Origin: Bacilli bacterium | Lineage (GTDB): Bacteria; Bacillota_I; Bacilli_A; RF39; UBA660 | Length of the DNA stretch: 64,000 nucleotides | Direction of reading: 5' to 3' | Assembly (NCBI GenBank): GCA_017541885.1 | Contig: JAFXYF010000013.1 | Span: forward strand, 1 to 64,000 | Part shown: in pieces, positions 7,488 to 16,221 of the stretch | Numbering within the stretch: the first letter of the stretch is position 1 | Layout of the letters: each line of letters opens with the position of its first letter | Notes under the pieces: model-generated | Seen by the model: the letters and a program-made list of their open reading frames with translations, nothing else | Told to the model about the DNA's origin: nothing | Database searches by the model: none | Made by a program: the position numbers and the translations under genes

Positions 7488-8144
7488 TTACTTTGTTAAT
7501 GTAAAACTAATATTGATTAACTCCTCTAATTCTTGATCTTTTATTGAATCATCTAATATAAATGATATCCAGTATTTTTTATTCATGTGATATGCTTTAT
7601 AAAATCCTTCTTTTTTTAATAGATCATTTATTAGATCTGGAGGTAATTTCACATTCATTACTTCTACTAATTTATTCTCTTTAGTTAATTTATTTTTATT
7701 TATCTCCATTATGATGCCATACCATTTTTTTGTTTTATCATGTCTATACACAGCATTTTTATCATCATCCCATAGAAATTCTGGATTATTAGAGAATGTA
7801 TCTTTTATCCAATTATTAATTCTATTAGTTTGGGGATAAATAAAAGTATTACTCTTTGTACATTTATCTTTTATATCTAATAATATCTTTTTATATTCAT
7901 CTCTTATATTGTTTACAAATTCACCTATTTGGTTTTCTATACGGTAATTAAAATATTCTTCATTTAATTCTTTTTCAATTATTTTACCTTTTATTATATT
8001 ATTAGTAATTGTGATAATCACTTGGAATTCATTATTAAGAATATCTTTTTTGTATATATAAATATCTTGTTCTTTAACAAAACCATATTTTAGACATTTA
8101 TCATAATCAATGATACTTTTTTTAAAGATTTCTTCTTCAAACAT
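7488..8144 (-). CDS. MmcQ/YjbR family protein
   Basis: A 218-residue protein. The C-terminal half (about 105-218) is a YjbR domain: LWDDDKNAVYRHDKTKKWYG, the VKLPPDLI segment, YHMNKKYWISFILD and the ending LINISFTLTK. The family has a CyaY-like double-wing fold linked to DNA binding, with no firm function. The N-terminal 100 residues are a charged helix/strand extension seen in longer members. The gene lies 29 bases upstream of ispH and may be in the same unit. Confidence 0.8.
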   Translation of the reverse strand: MFEEEIFKKSIIDYDKCLKYGFVKEQDIYIYKKDILNNEFQVIITITNNIIKGKIIEKELNEEYFNYRIENQIGEFVNNIRDEYKKILLDIKDKCTKSNTFIYPQTNRINNWIKDTFSNNPEFLWDDDKNAVYRHDKTKKWYGIIMEINKNKLTKENKLVEVMNVKLPPDLINDLLKKEGFYKAYHMNKKYWISFILDDSIKDQELEELINISFTLTK

Positions 8145-8175
8145 AGTACCACTCCTTATAGATATTCTAACACAA

Positions 8176-8200
8176 AAAAAGAGATTATTAATCTCTTTTT
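8176..8200 (-). terminator. terminator of htrA
   Basis: An 11-bp stem (8176-8186 with 8190-8200) with a 3-base loop and a T-run on the minus strand. It touches the htrA stop codon. Confidence 0.8.
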
Positions 8201-9446
8201 ATTGTAATGTTACGACTACTTCTTTTTCACTATATTTCTTTTTATTTGTATAGGCAACTGTAAGTTTAATCTTATCTCCTTTTTTCTTTGTATAAAGAAC
8301 ATCTTTAATATCAGATAAGTTAGTTACATCTTTTCCTTCAATCTTAGTAATAATATTACCAATTTCAAGACCTGCTTTATCAGCTCCTGATCCATCTTCT
8401 ACTTTAGAAATATAGAATCCTGTAGGCATATTGTATGCACTATTATTTACAATAGTTCCTTCAATACCGATTGTTACATCTGATGTATCATCTTCACCAT
8501 TCATTAATGATTCAATAATATCTTTTACATCACTAATTGGAATTGCAAAACCCATTCCTTCAATACTTGCAGATGTTAATGTACCACCTGATGAGTATTT
8601 AGCTGAGTTAATTCCAACTACTTCTCCTGCACTATTTAATAGTGCTCCACCTGAGTTACCACCATTAATTGCAGCATCTATTTGAATCATCTTTGTAGTG
8701 ATATCATCTATTGTTACTTCTCTATCTAATGCACTTACAACTCCTGTTGTAACTGATTGTCCATAACCTAAAGCATTACCAATAGCAATAATACCATTTC
8801 CTACTTTTAATTCAGTACTATCACCCATAGTAGCAATCTTAATTGCTTCACTTGTTTCTTTATCTAAGTTTTTAATTTTAACTGAGATAACTGCTACATC
8901 TTTTCTATCAGATGTTCCTTTAACAGTTGCATCTGCACTTTTACCATTAATAAATTGTACTGATAATTCTTCTGCACCTTCAACAACATGATTATTAGTT
9001 AGGATTAATAATTCATTATCAGTTTGACTAATAATAATTCCTGATCCAGCACCTTCACTATATTGTTGTCCTCCAAAGAAACTTGGACCATAATATCCTT
9101 GATTAACTAATGTCTTAGATGTAATTGCTACGATTGATGGCATTACTTCTTCTACTACATCGGATACATCTGTAATATAAATTCCTTCTCTTTTTTCTTT
9201 TGCAGTGTCAGTATATTTTAATGTCACTTTTTTCTTATTTGTTACTTCTTCTAATGGTCCTATATTTAATAGTCCAATATTATTTAAAGCTACTACAAAA
9301 GCACCAAACACTAATAGAATAAATAAGCATAGGACAATATAAATTCCTTTTCCTTTCTTATTTTTCTTTTTAGGCTCTGCTTGTACTTCTACTTTTTCTT
9401 CTTCAACTTTTGCCTCTTTTACTTCTTTTTCTTTTTTATCTTCCAT
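8199..9446 (-). CDS. htrA: HtrA/DegP-type membrane serine protease
   Basis: A 415-residue envelope quality-control protease. Residues 1-30 are charged and cytosolic, and a membrane anchor lies at about 36-58 (GIYIVLCLFILLVFGAF). The trypsin-like domain follows with the triad His in LTNNHVVEG, Asp in DRKDVAVISV and Ser in AAINGGNSGGAL. A single PDZ domain closes the protein (GADKAGLEIGNIITKI). The anchor and one PDZ domain fit Gram-positive HtrA. The ATG at 9446 follows GAGGTG; the upstream GTG is not preferred. It has an extended -10 (TGGTATAAT) but no clear -35. Confidence 0.93.
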   Translation of the reverse strand: MEDKKEKEVKEAKVEEEKVEVQAEPKKKNKKGKGIYIVLCLFILLVFGAFVVALNNIGLLNIGPLEEVTNKKKVTLKYTDTAKEKREGIYITDVSDVVEEVMPSIVAITSKTLVNQGYYGPSFFGGQQYSEGAGSGIIISQTDNELLILTNNHVVEGAEELSVQFINGKSADATVKGTSDRKDVAVISVKIKNLDKETSEAIKIATMGDSTELKVGNGIIAIGNALGYGQSVTTGVVSALDREVTIDDITTKMIQIDAAINGGNSGGALLNSAGEVVGINSAKYSSGGTLTSASIEGMGFAIPISDVKDIIESLMNGEDDTSDVTIGIEGTIVNNSAYNMPTGFYISKVEDGSGADKAGLEIGNIITKIEGKDVTNLSDIKDVLYTKKKGDKIKLTVAYTNKKKYSEKEVVVTLQ

Positions 9447-9553
9447 TATTATCACCTCTGTTTACTCTACTACTATATATGTTTTTTATTAAATGAATAT
9501 TAAATGTTTCACTATTCTTTAACATTATACCACAAAAATTACTTCTTAGAGCA

Positions 9554-10582
9554 TTAATCTTCAATTTTTATGTTGCCTTCTCTAATAACTTGGATATCTC
9601 CATTTTCTACTTTAACAATAGTTGATGCTTTTTGTAGTTTTGTTTTACCACCATCAATAATTGCATCTACTTTTCCATCAAAGTATGTAATAAAGTCTTG
9701 TACATCTACTCCGTCTGATTCTCCTGATTCATTTGCTGAAGTTGTCGCAAGTGGATATGGATATCTTTCTAAGAGTTTTAGAGCTATTTTATTATCTGGA
9801 ATTCTTACTCCTATAGTATCAAGTCCTGCAGTTAATAAGTCTGATACTCCATCTTTTTTATTTAGAATAACAGTTAATGCTCCAGGCATATACTTATCAA
9901 TTAGTTTCTTTTCTATTTCATTAGTTGTCGCAACTAAATTAATTTTATCAACAGAGTCTGTTAATACACTAATTGGTTTATATTTAGCGCGTTTTTTAAT
10001 TTCAAAAATCTTTTCAATTGCTTTATCACTAAAGGCATTACAAGCTAATCCATAAACTGTATCTGTTGGGAAAATAATTAATCCATCATTATCTAAAATA
10101 TCAATTGCTTTTTCTAATTCTTTTTCATCTATTTCATCTTCCCAGTTCCAAAGCTCTGATTCTTTTGGTGTTGTTCTTAGAATCATTCCATCTCCTAATC
10201 TTGCTTCACGTCTTGTGATGAATCCAAATTTACGATAGAATTCTTCTTTACCAAAATCTGGTCCTACATATACTCTTAGTTCAGGACTTACCTTTTTATA
10301 TTCTTCTACTTTCTCAATTAATCTATTCATAATATGAGAACCAATTTTCTTTCCTTGATAGTCAGGTAATACAGTTATGTCTTGGACATATAGGAAACAA
10401 GTTTCATCTCCAACTAATCTTCCATAACCAACTATTTCTCCTTGATCATAAGCAGAAACACAAAATACTGTTTTTTCTAAAGCAGTTTTTACAATATCTT
10501 CATCTCTTTTACCCCAACCTACTCCTTCATACATTTTGTTATATTCTTTTACATCTTTTACGTTGTCAACATATGTAATCAT
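9554..10582 (-). CDS. GNAT acetyltransferase fused to TsaC/Sua5-type threonylcarbamoyl-AMP synthase
   Basis: A 342-residue two-domain protein. Residues 1-137 form a GNAT domain (QDITVLPDYQGKKIGSHIM, then FYRKFGF). Residues about 150-342 form a Sua5/YciO/YrdC domain: IIFPTDTVYGLACNAF, the substrate loop KRAKYKPISVL, PGALTVIL, GVRIPD and the ATTSAN motif. The second domain makes threonylcarbamoyl-AMP from Thr, bicarbonate and ATP for the tRNA t6A37 modification. No internal start codon with a ribosome site separates the halves, so the fusion looks real. It ends with the YrdC domain and lacks the C-terminal Sua5 domain. What the GNAT half acetylates is unknown. Confidence 0.9.
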   Translation of the reverse strand: MITYVDNVKDVKEYNKMYEGVGWGKRDEDIVKTALEKTVFCVSAYDQGEIVGYGRLVGDETCFLYVQDITVLPDYQGKKIGSHIMNRLIEKVEEYKKVSPELRVYVGPDFGKEEFYRKFGFITRREARLGDGMILRTTPKESELWNWEDEIDEKELEKAIDILDNDGLIIFPTDTVYGLACNAFSDKAIEKIFEIKKRAKYKPISVLTDSVDKINLVATTNEIEKKLIDKYMPGALTVILNKKDGVSDLLTAGLDTIGVRIPDNKIALKLLERYPYPLATTSANESGESDGVDVQDFITYFDGKVDAIIDGGKTKLQKASTIVKVENGDIQVIREGNIKIED

Positions 10583-10626
10583 GTTATCACCTCTTCTTTA
10601 TTATACTATAAAATCACAAAATCGTT

Positions 10627-10635
10627 TGATATAAT
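10627..10635 (+). promoter_or_regulatory. extended -10 promoter of the M16 pair
   Basis: TGA-TATAAT at 10627-10635, 19 bases before the ATG at 10654; no clear -35 box. Confidence 0.5.
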
Positions 10636-10653
10636 TATATTAGAGGTGGCATT

Positions 10654-11910
10654 ATGAAAAAAGTGAAACGGTCCCCGGAACCGATAATATTCCAAAATCA
10701 TGATTTTAAAACTATTCAATTAAAAGTTATATTTCCTTTTAAAAGAGAAGAAAAGGAAATGATAAAAGCAAATATTTTACCTAATATGTTACAAAATGTA
10801 ACAGAAAAATATCCTACTGAAAAAGAGTTTTCTTTTGCGGCAGATAGATTATTTATTCTTAGTTGTTTTTGTTCATATGACGTAGTTATAGATGATGGAT
10901 ACTATTCGTTTAATTTAATGATTCCTGATGTGGAGTCTTTAGGTAAAGATTTACTTGATGAACAAATAAAATTCTTATCAGAAATGATATATCATCCAAA
11001 ACTTCAAAATAATTATTTTTGTCAGGATGAACTTGATAGAGAAATAAAGAGAATGAAAATGGAAATTGATTCTGCTTTTCAACACCCAGAGTCATATGCT
11101 GATATTAAATCTAGAGAAGTATTAGATCCAGATGGTATTGTTTCTAATACAATTTTTAATCATCAAGAATTAATTGATTTAGTAACTGTTAAAAACTTAT
11201 ATGAATTCTATTTAGATAATATTTATAATAACTCTCCATTTATATTTATATTTGGAAATGTTGATGAAGATAGAATTAAAAAATTATGCCACAAATATTT
11301 ATATTTAAAGCCTGTAAAAGAAACTACTTTTGATTTAGAAACATACAATTATTTACCTTTATCTAATGATATAAAAATTGTATCTGAGAAATCTAATTTT
11401 AGGAATTCAGTTTATATTGAATTCTATAAAGTTAAAGATATGAAAGAAGAAGATAAAATACTTTTAGATACAATTGCTAAGATACTTGCTTCTTCTTCAT
11501 CTAGATTACTTAGTAAATCTCTTAGAAATGAATCTGAACTTGTTTATGCAGTATTTGCGAAGAATTACAATCGTTATGGATTACTTCAAATAGTTGCTTA
11601 TATTAATAAGAATAATATTGATCTTACTAAGAAAAAAATAAGAGAAGTATTTGAACAAATAAAAGATGAAGATGTTATTTCTTCTTCATTAGAAAAGATT
11701 AAAGAAAAAGCTAGAGTTAGTATAATAAGACAACTTGATAATAAAATTCATGTCTTTGGTGAAAGTATTGTTCGTGAATTAAAGATTGATTATACAGGAG
11801 AAGAATACTATGAAATATTAAATAAAGTTACTCCTAAAGATATTATGGATTTTGTTGATAGATTAGTTCTTGATACACAATACTTTTTAGAGGAGGGAGA
11901 ACATGAATAA
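10654..11910 (+). CDS. M16 family peptidase-like protein, non-catalytic partner (YmfF type)
   Basis: A 418-residue protein with the M16 (pitrilysin) fold but no HxxEH zinc motif in its N-terminal domain, so it is probably not itself catalytic. M16 hallmarks that remain include the helix region ELDREIKRMKMEI, the segment IFGNVDEDRI and a second domain ending in DIMDFVDRLV. It overlaps the next gene by 8 bases. That gene carries the active site, as in the Bacillus ymfF-ymfH pair, where an inactive and an active subunit form a dimer. Cytosolic: no signal peptide. Confidence 0.8.
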   Translation: MKKVKRSPEPIIFQNHDFKTIQLKVIFPFKREEKEMIKANILPNMLQNVTEKYPTEKEFSFAADRLFILSCFCSYDVVIDDGYYSFNLMIPDVESLGKDLLDEQIKFLSEMIYHPKLQNNYFCQDELDREIKRMKMEIDSAFQHPESYADIKSREVLDPDGIVSNTIFNHQELIDLVTVKNLYEFYLDNIYNNSPFIFIFGNVDEDRIKKLCHKYLYLKPVKETTFDLETYNYLPLSNDIKIVSEKSNFRNSVYIEFYKVKDMKEEDKILLDTIAKILASSSSRLLSKSLRNESELVYAVFAKNYNRYGLLQIVAYINKNNIDLTKKKIREVFEQIKDEDVISSSLEKIKEKARVSIIRQLDNKIHVFGESIVRELKIDYTGEEYYEILNKVTPKDIMDFVDRLVLDTQYFLEEGEHE

Positions 11911-13144
11911 TATAGAGACTATTAAATTAGATAATGGTTTAACTATTTATCTATATAAAGATAATAGAAAACATTCTACCTTCTTTGAAATTGATACTTT
12001 TTGTGGAGGATTTACAAAAGATTTTATTTATCATGGAAATAAATATCATTTACAAGATGGAGTTGCTCATATCTTAGAACACTATTTAGTTGAATGTAAT
12101 GAAAGAGGTAATTTCTTAGACCTTTTAGGTGAAAAACAAATGTCTACTAATGCAACTACATCTTTAACTACGACAAGCTTTTATTTTGAAACAGTTGAAC
12201 ATGTTGCATTTGGTATTCGTACAGTATTAGAGGGAATATATAATGTAAACTTTAATAAAGAAAGACTAGAAAAATTAAAAGGACCTATATATCAAGAAGT
12301 TAGAGGAAAGAAAGATATGAGAGGTTATCATGCTTCTCATAGAAGAATTGCAAATCTATTCCATAATATGACTTATAGAGATATTGGTGGTACTTTGAAA
12401 GAAATTGAAAAGACTACTACTGATGATTTAGAAATTCTTTATAAAGCTTTTTATCATCCTAAGAATCAGTTTATTGTAGTTGCTGGAAACTTTGATAAAG
12501 ATGAAGTCTTAAATGAAATTAATAGTTTTTATAATTCTGTTTCATTTGAAGAGTATGATACTGAACTTGTAAAGACTGATGAAAAAAAAGATATTGTTAA
12601 AAAAGAAGATCATTTTAATTTTGAAGTACCTTTAGATTATACTGAAGTAGATTTTAAAATAGATATATCTAATTACTCACCTAAAGAGTTATTAGCATTA
12701 GACTTTTATTTAGCAGTTTATCTAAATAGTACAACTGGTATTACTTCTCCTTTATATCAAAGATTAATAAAAGAAGAAGTGATAAATGATTCTATTCATT
12801 TTTCAAGACAAAATTATGATAAATATATGATGATTACTGTAGGTGGATTTACTACTAATATGAAGAAATTAAGAGAAGAAATTGTTAAAGCTATTTGTTC
12901 TAAAACTTATTTTGATAAAGAGAAATATGAAATTGATAGAGATCAAGCTATACTACAAGTATCTCTTCGTGAAGAAAATATATTTAAAATGATTTTTCCA
13001 TTTATATCTAATGTAGTAATTTATAATTATCCATTTGTTGATACAGTTGAAGATGTTAAAAATGCAACATATGAAAAGTATGTTGAAGAGATTAAAAAAA
13101 TTGATTTTAGTCACTACTCTTACTTATCAATTACAAAGGAATAA
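11903..13144 (+). CDS. M16 family zinc peptidase (YmfH type)
   Basis: A 413-residue protein with the inverted zinc motif HILEH (GVAHILEHYLVE, about residue 50-60) and the distal acidic ligand region KGPIYQEVRGKK about 75 residues later. The N-terminus TIKLDNGLTIYLYKD is typical of M16B. It starts inside the end of the YmfF-like gene (8-base overlap, GGAGGGAG ahead of the ATG), so the two are translationally coupled and probably form a heterodimer that cleaves short peptides in the cytosol. The physiological substrate is unknown. Confidence 0.85.
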   Translation: MNNIETIKLDNGLTIYLYKDNRKHSTFFEIDTFCGGFTKDFIYHGNKYHLQDGVAHILEHYLVECNERGNFLDLLGEKQMSTNATTSLTTTSFYFETVEHVAFGIRTVLEGIYNVNFNKERLEKLKGPIYQEVRGKKDMRGYHASHRRIANLFHNMTYRDIGGTLKEIEKTTTDDLEILYKAFYHPKNQFIVVAGNFDKDEVLNEINSFYNSVSFEEYDTELVKTDEKKDIVKKEDHFNFEVPLDYTEVDFKIDISNYSPKELLALDFYLAVYLNSTTGITSPLYQRLIKEEVINDSIHFSRQNYDKYMMITVGGFTTNMKKLREEIVKAICSKTYFDKEKYEIDRDQAILQVSLREENIFKMIFPFISNVVIYNYPFVDTVEDVKNATYEKYVEEIKKIDFSHYSYLSITKE

Positions 13145-13146
13145 AA

Positions 13147-13168
13147 AAAAAGACCAATTGGTCTTTTT
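13147..13168. terminator. bidirectional terminator between ymfH-like and gpmI genes
   Basis: A 9-bp stem (13147-13155 with 13160-13168), AATT loop, with an A-run and T-run on either side. It abuts both stop codons. Confidence 0.85.
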
Positions 13169-14675
13169 ATTTTTCTATTAATGAGTCTCCTGTTAATTCA
13201 ACTGGAATTGGTAAATCCATTAGCTCTAAGATTGTTGGTGCAATATCTGCAAGTTTACCTTCACTCTTTAAAGTAATTCCTTTTCTATTTACTACAAAAG
13301 GTACTGGATTAGTAGTATGAGTTGTACATACTGTACCATCTGGATTAACCATTACATCACAGTTTCCATGATCAGCAGTAACAATTATTGTTCCATCTAT
13401 TTCTTCAATCTTATCTAAGATTTTCTTTAGACAAGTATCCATAAATTCTACTGCAGTAACTGCTGCTTCATAAACTCCAGTATGTCCTACCATATCTCCA
13501 TTAGCAAAGTTTAATATTACTAAATCTAGATAATCTTTATTTAATTCATTTAATAGATTATCTGTTATTTCTTCCGCACTCATTTCAGGTTTTAAATCAT
13601 ATGTTGCGACTTTTGGAGATGGAATTAATATTTTCTTTTCATTTGGTAAGTCTACATCTTTATCGCCATCAAAGAAATGTGTAACATGAACATATTTTTC
13701 TGTTTCAGCAATTCTTAATTGAGACATTCCTAGAGATGCAATATACTCACCTAATCCATTATTTATTTCTTGATGAGTGAAAGCAGTTAATCCTTTAACT
13801 GTATCAGTAATTGGCATCATTGAAACAAATTTTATATTATTAAATGTTGTGGTCTCCATTGGTGATGCATCTGGATTAGTAATTGCAGTAAACATTTCTC
13901 TTAATCTATCAGGTCTATAGTTCCATACAATTATTCCATCATTATCGGCAAGTTTTCCATCTTGTAATACGCTAGGAAGTATAAATTCATCAGAAATATC
14001 TCTATTATATTGATCATCAAATACTTCTTTTACTGAATTATAATGTTCCCCTATTCCATAGCAAATTGCATCATAAGCAATTTTTAAACGATCATAATTA
14101 TTATCACGATCCATTGCATAATATCTTCCTGAAATAGTAGTAATCTTTCCTAACTTAGTTTCATCAATCTTATCTTCTAGTTTCTTAATCCACTCTTGTG
14201 CACTATGAGTACCAGTATCTCTTCCATCTGTGAATAAATGGAAATATATTTCTTTAATACCATTTTGTCTACACATATCTACTAGAGCAAGTAAGTGAGA
14301 TGTATGAGAATGAATTCCTCCATCACTTATTAATCCCATTATATGTAATTTTGAATTATTCTCTTTAGTATGATTAATTACTTTAAGGATATTTTCATTT
14401 TCAAAGAATTCACCAGTTTCAATTGCATGATTAATCATCTCTAATGATTGGTAACAAATTCTTCCTGCTCCTATATTCATATGTCCTACTTCACTAGTTC
14501 CCATTTGTCCATCTGGAAGTCCTACTGGTTTTCCTGATGCTTGTAGAATAGTATGAGGATAATTCTCCATTAAATAATTAAAAGTTGGTTTATTTGCATT
14601 ATCAAATGCATTATATTTATTTTTTGGTGCAATACCACACCCATCAAGGATGCATAGTAACATTGTTTTTTTCAT
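13167..14675 (-). CDS. gpmI: 2,3-bisphosphoglycerate-independent phosphoglycerate mutase
   Basis: A 502-residue glycolytic enzyme interconverting 3- and 2-phosphoglycerate. It has the alkaline-phosphatase-like fold with Mn sites in LCILDGCG (N-terminus) and in VTADHGNCD near the C-terminus. The catalytic serine is in MGTSEVGHMNIGAGR (about residue 62). Substrate residues include DGRDT and the motif GRYYAMDRD. Length is normal for the family. The ATG at 14675 follows AGGAGG at 6 bases. It stands alone, with a terminator on each side. Confidence 0.96.
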   Translation of the reverse strand: MKKTMLLCILDGCGIAPKNKYNAFDNANKPTFNYLMENYPHTILQASGKPVGLPDGQMGTSEVGHMNIGAGRICYQSLEMINHAIETGEFFENENILKVINHTKENNSKLHIMGLISDGGIHSHTSHLLALVDMCRQNGIKEIYFHLFTDGRDTGTHSAQEWIKKLEDKIDETKLGKITTISGRYYAMDRDNNYDRLKIAYDAICYGIGEHYNSVKEVFDDQYNRDISDEFILPSVLQDGKLADNDGIIVWNYRPDRLREMFTAITNPDASPMETTTFNNIKFVSMMPITDTVKGLTAFTHQEINNGLGEYIASLGMSQLRIAETEKYVHVTHFFDGDKDVDLPNEKKILIPSPKVATYDLKPEMSAEEITDNLLNELNKDYLDLVILNFANGDMVGHTGVYEAAVTAVEFMDTCLKKILDKIEEIDGTIIVTADHGNCDVMVNPDGTVCTTHTTNPVPFVVNRKGITLKSEGKLADIAPTILELMDLPIPVELTGDSLIEK

Positions 14676-14711
14676 AGTATTCCTCCTAATCATTATTATA
14701 TCATTAAAAAG

Positions 14712-14742
14712 AAAAAAGTAGCTCTTATTTTGAACTACTTTT
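14712..14742 (-). terminator. terminator of the thioredoxin-fold lipoprotein gene
   Basis: A 7-bp stem with one G-U pair extended by A/T pairs, followed by TTTTTTCTTTTT on the minus strand. Confidence 0.65.
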
Positions 14743-14749
14743 CATATTT

Positions 14750-15448
14750 TTAACAAGCATTCTTTTGGCAAACATTTGCACCATTATTAATACATTCCCA
14801 TAAACATTTGAATGAATTATAACTATCTTTTTTCATATCTTCTGTTAATTCACTATATGGATCTTCTAATCCATCACTTATACCTTCAACCATCTTTTCA
14901 GCATTTCCATCTACTACTGCGACTACATTTGGAGCATAAATTCTTTTTTCTCCAACAAGAACTTCTTCTCCATCTTCCTTAGTTAAAGTATAATCAGATA
15001 GTACATCTTGCATCTTATCAATAAGTGTCATATATCCTTCTGTTCCATCTTTTGTTTTTTCTAATTCACCATTATCATTAAATGCATAAGTATCTCTTAT
15101 TTCTAGGACATCTACATAATAAATTGTTTTAATATTATTGTCTTTCGCACTTTTAATTAATTGTTCTATCATTGATCTACACCATGGACATTTAGCAAAT
15201 CCAAAGTATACTACAAATGATTCTTTATTATTCATCTTTTCTACTATTTCATCTGAAGTAGCATAAACAAATGGATTATCTTCAGAAATTTCTATAGTAC
15301 GAATCTCTTTTCCATTTCCATTATCTTCTCCATTTAATGATTCATATTCTTCTTTAAAACGATATGCATCAGTTGACTTATCAGCTTCACAAGCAGTTAA
15401 AGTAAATACTGCGATTAATAATAATAGTATTGTAAATAATCTTTTCAT
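14750..15448 (-). CDS. thioredoxin-fold lipoprotein with CPWC motif
   Basis: A 232-residue protein. A signal peptide ends in the lipobox LTAC at about residue 20, so it is anchored outside the membrane. The thioredoxin motif is FGFAKCPWCRSM (about 85-95), preceded by strand FVVYFG; APNVV is in the position of the cis-Pro loop. The C-terminal tail is unusual: four further cysteines within the last 20 residues (CLWEC, then VC and the terminal C). They suggest a second redox or metal centre. It is probably a bacteriocin-accessory/thioredoxin-like thiol oxidoreductase of surface proteins. The ATG at 15448 fits AGGTGATG best; GTG 15457 and ATG 15454 are alternatives. Confidence 0.78.
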   Translation of the reverse strand: MKRLFTILLLLIAVFTLTACEADKSTDAYRFKEEYESLNGEDNGNGKEIRTIEISEDNPFVYATSDEIVEKMNNKESFVVYFGFAKCPWCRSMIEQLIKSAKDNNIKTIYYVDVLEIRDTYAFNDNGELEKTKDGTEGYMTLIDKMQDVLSDYTLTKEDGEEVLVGEKRIYAPNVVAVVDGNAEKMVEGISDGLEDPYSELTEDMKKDSYNSFKCLWECINNGANVCQKNAC

Positions 15449-15494
15449 TTCCATCACCTAAGTACATTATACCTATTAATTAGACATATTTCTA

Positions 15495-15527
15495 CAAAAA
15501 ATAACTCAACAATAGGTTGAGTTATTT
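15495..15527 (-). terminator. terminator of the XRE-family regulator gene
   Basis: A perfect 12-bp stem (15499-15510 with 15516-15527) and a T-run on the minus strand. The stop codon lies in the stem. Confidence 0.88.
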
Positions 15528-16211
15528 ACAATTATCATTTAATTTGATTGGAATTGTATAAGTAATTGTTTTATTGTCTTTTGTAGTTGCATCTATTTCT
15601 AAGAATAAAGATGTAGATGTTAGATTCTTACAAGCAAATGCATAATTATCTACTTGAATATTTGTATCTTTTAAGAATTCTTCTAAAGTAGAATTATTCT
15701 TAGTCTCACAAGAACTGATTTTAGTTTTTGTATCTTTTTCTTTTTCATATAAAGTACATTCTATTTTCTTATATGAGTTTGTATCTTCTTTTCCACAAAA
15801 CTCTATATTAGAAATATAAATAGATGTTTTATCTTTATTATATGCAGCACTTCCTGTAATTTTAAAATCACTACATTTAGATGATATAGTTTTAAATTCA
15901 AAATCATTTGGCTTATTCATTATACTTACAATTACAATTCCAAGAATAACAAATAGTATTGGGATTAATGCTATGTACCATTTTGTTTTATTTTCTTTTA
16001 TTTGTTTTTCACCATTTAATATTTCATCAATATTAACATTAAACTCTTCACTTATTTGTTTCATAATACCGATGTCTGGTACATTCTTTCCATTTTCCCA
16101 TTTAGATACTGCTTGATATGTTACACCTAACTTATCAGCTAATTCTTTTTGAGTTAAATTATTTTCTAGACGAATTGATTTTATAAAATTACCAATTTTA
16201 TCTTGATTCAT
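15522..16211 (-). CDS. membrane-anchored XRE-family regulator
   Basis: A 229-residue protein. Residues 1-65 form a helix-turn-helix domain of the Cro/CI type (LTQKELADKLGVTYQAVSKW). A single membrane span follows at about 77-97 (WYIALIPILFVILGIVIVSI). About 130 residues would lie outside, beta-rich with four or more cysteines (C in SSKCSD, EFCG, IECTL, SSCETK, AFACKN, the end DNCK). A DNA-binding domain tied to an external Cys-rich domain suggests a one-component sensor of envelope state. Its target is unknown. Terminated separately from its neighbours; starts 10 bases upstream of nothing but mnmA's stop. Confidence 0.82.
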   Translation of the reverse strand: MNQDKIGNFIKSIRLENNLTQKELADKLGVTYQAVSKWENGKNVPDIGIMKQISEEFNVNIDEILNGEKQIKENKTKWYIALIPILFVILGIVIVSIMNKPNDFEFKTISSKCSDFKITGSAAYNKDKTSIYISNIEFCGKEDTNSYKKIECTLYEKEKDTKTKISSCETKNNSTLEEFLKDTNIQVDNYAFACKNLTSTSLFLEIDATTKDNKTITYTIPIKLNDNCK

Positions 16212-16221
16212 AGGACACCTC

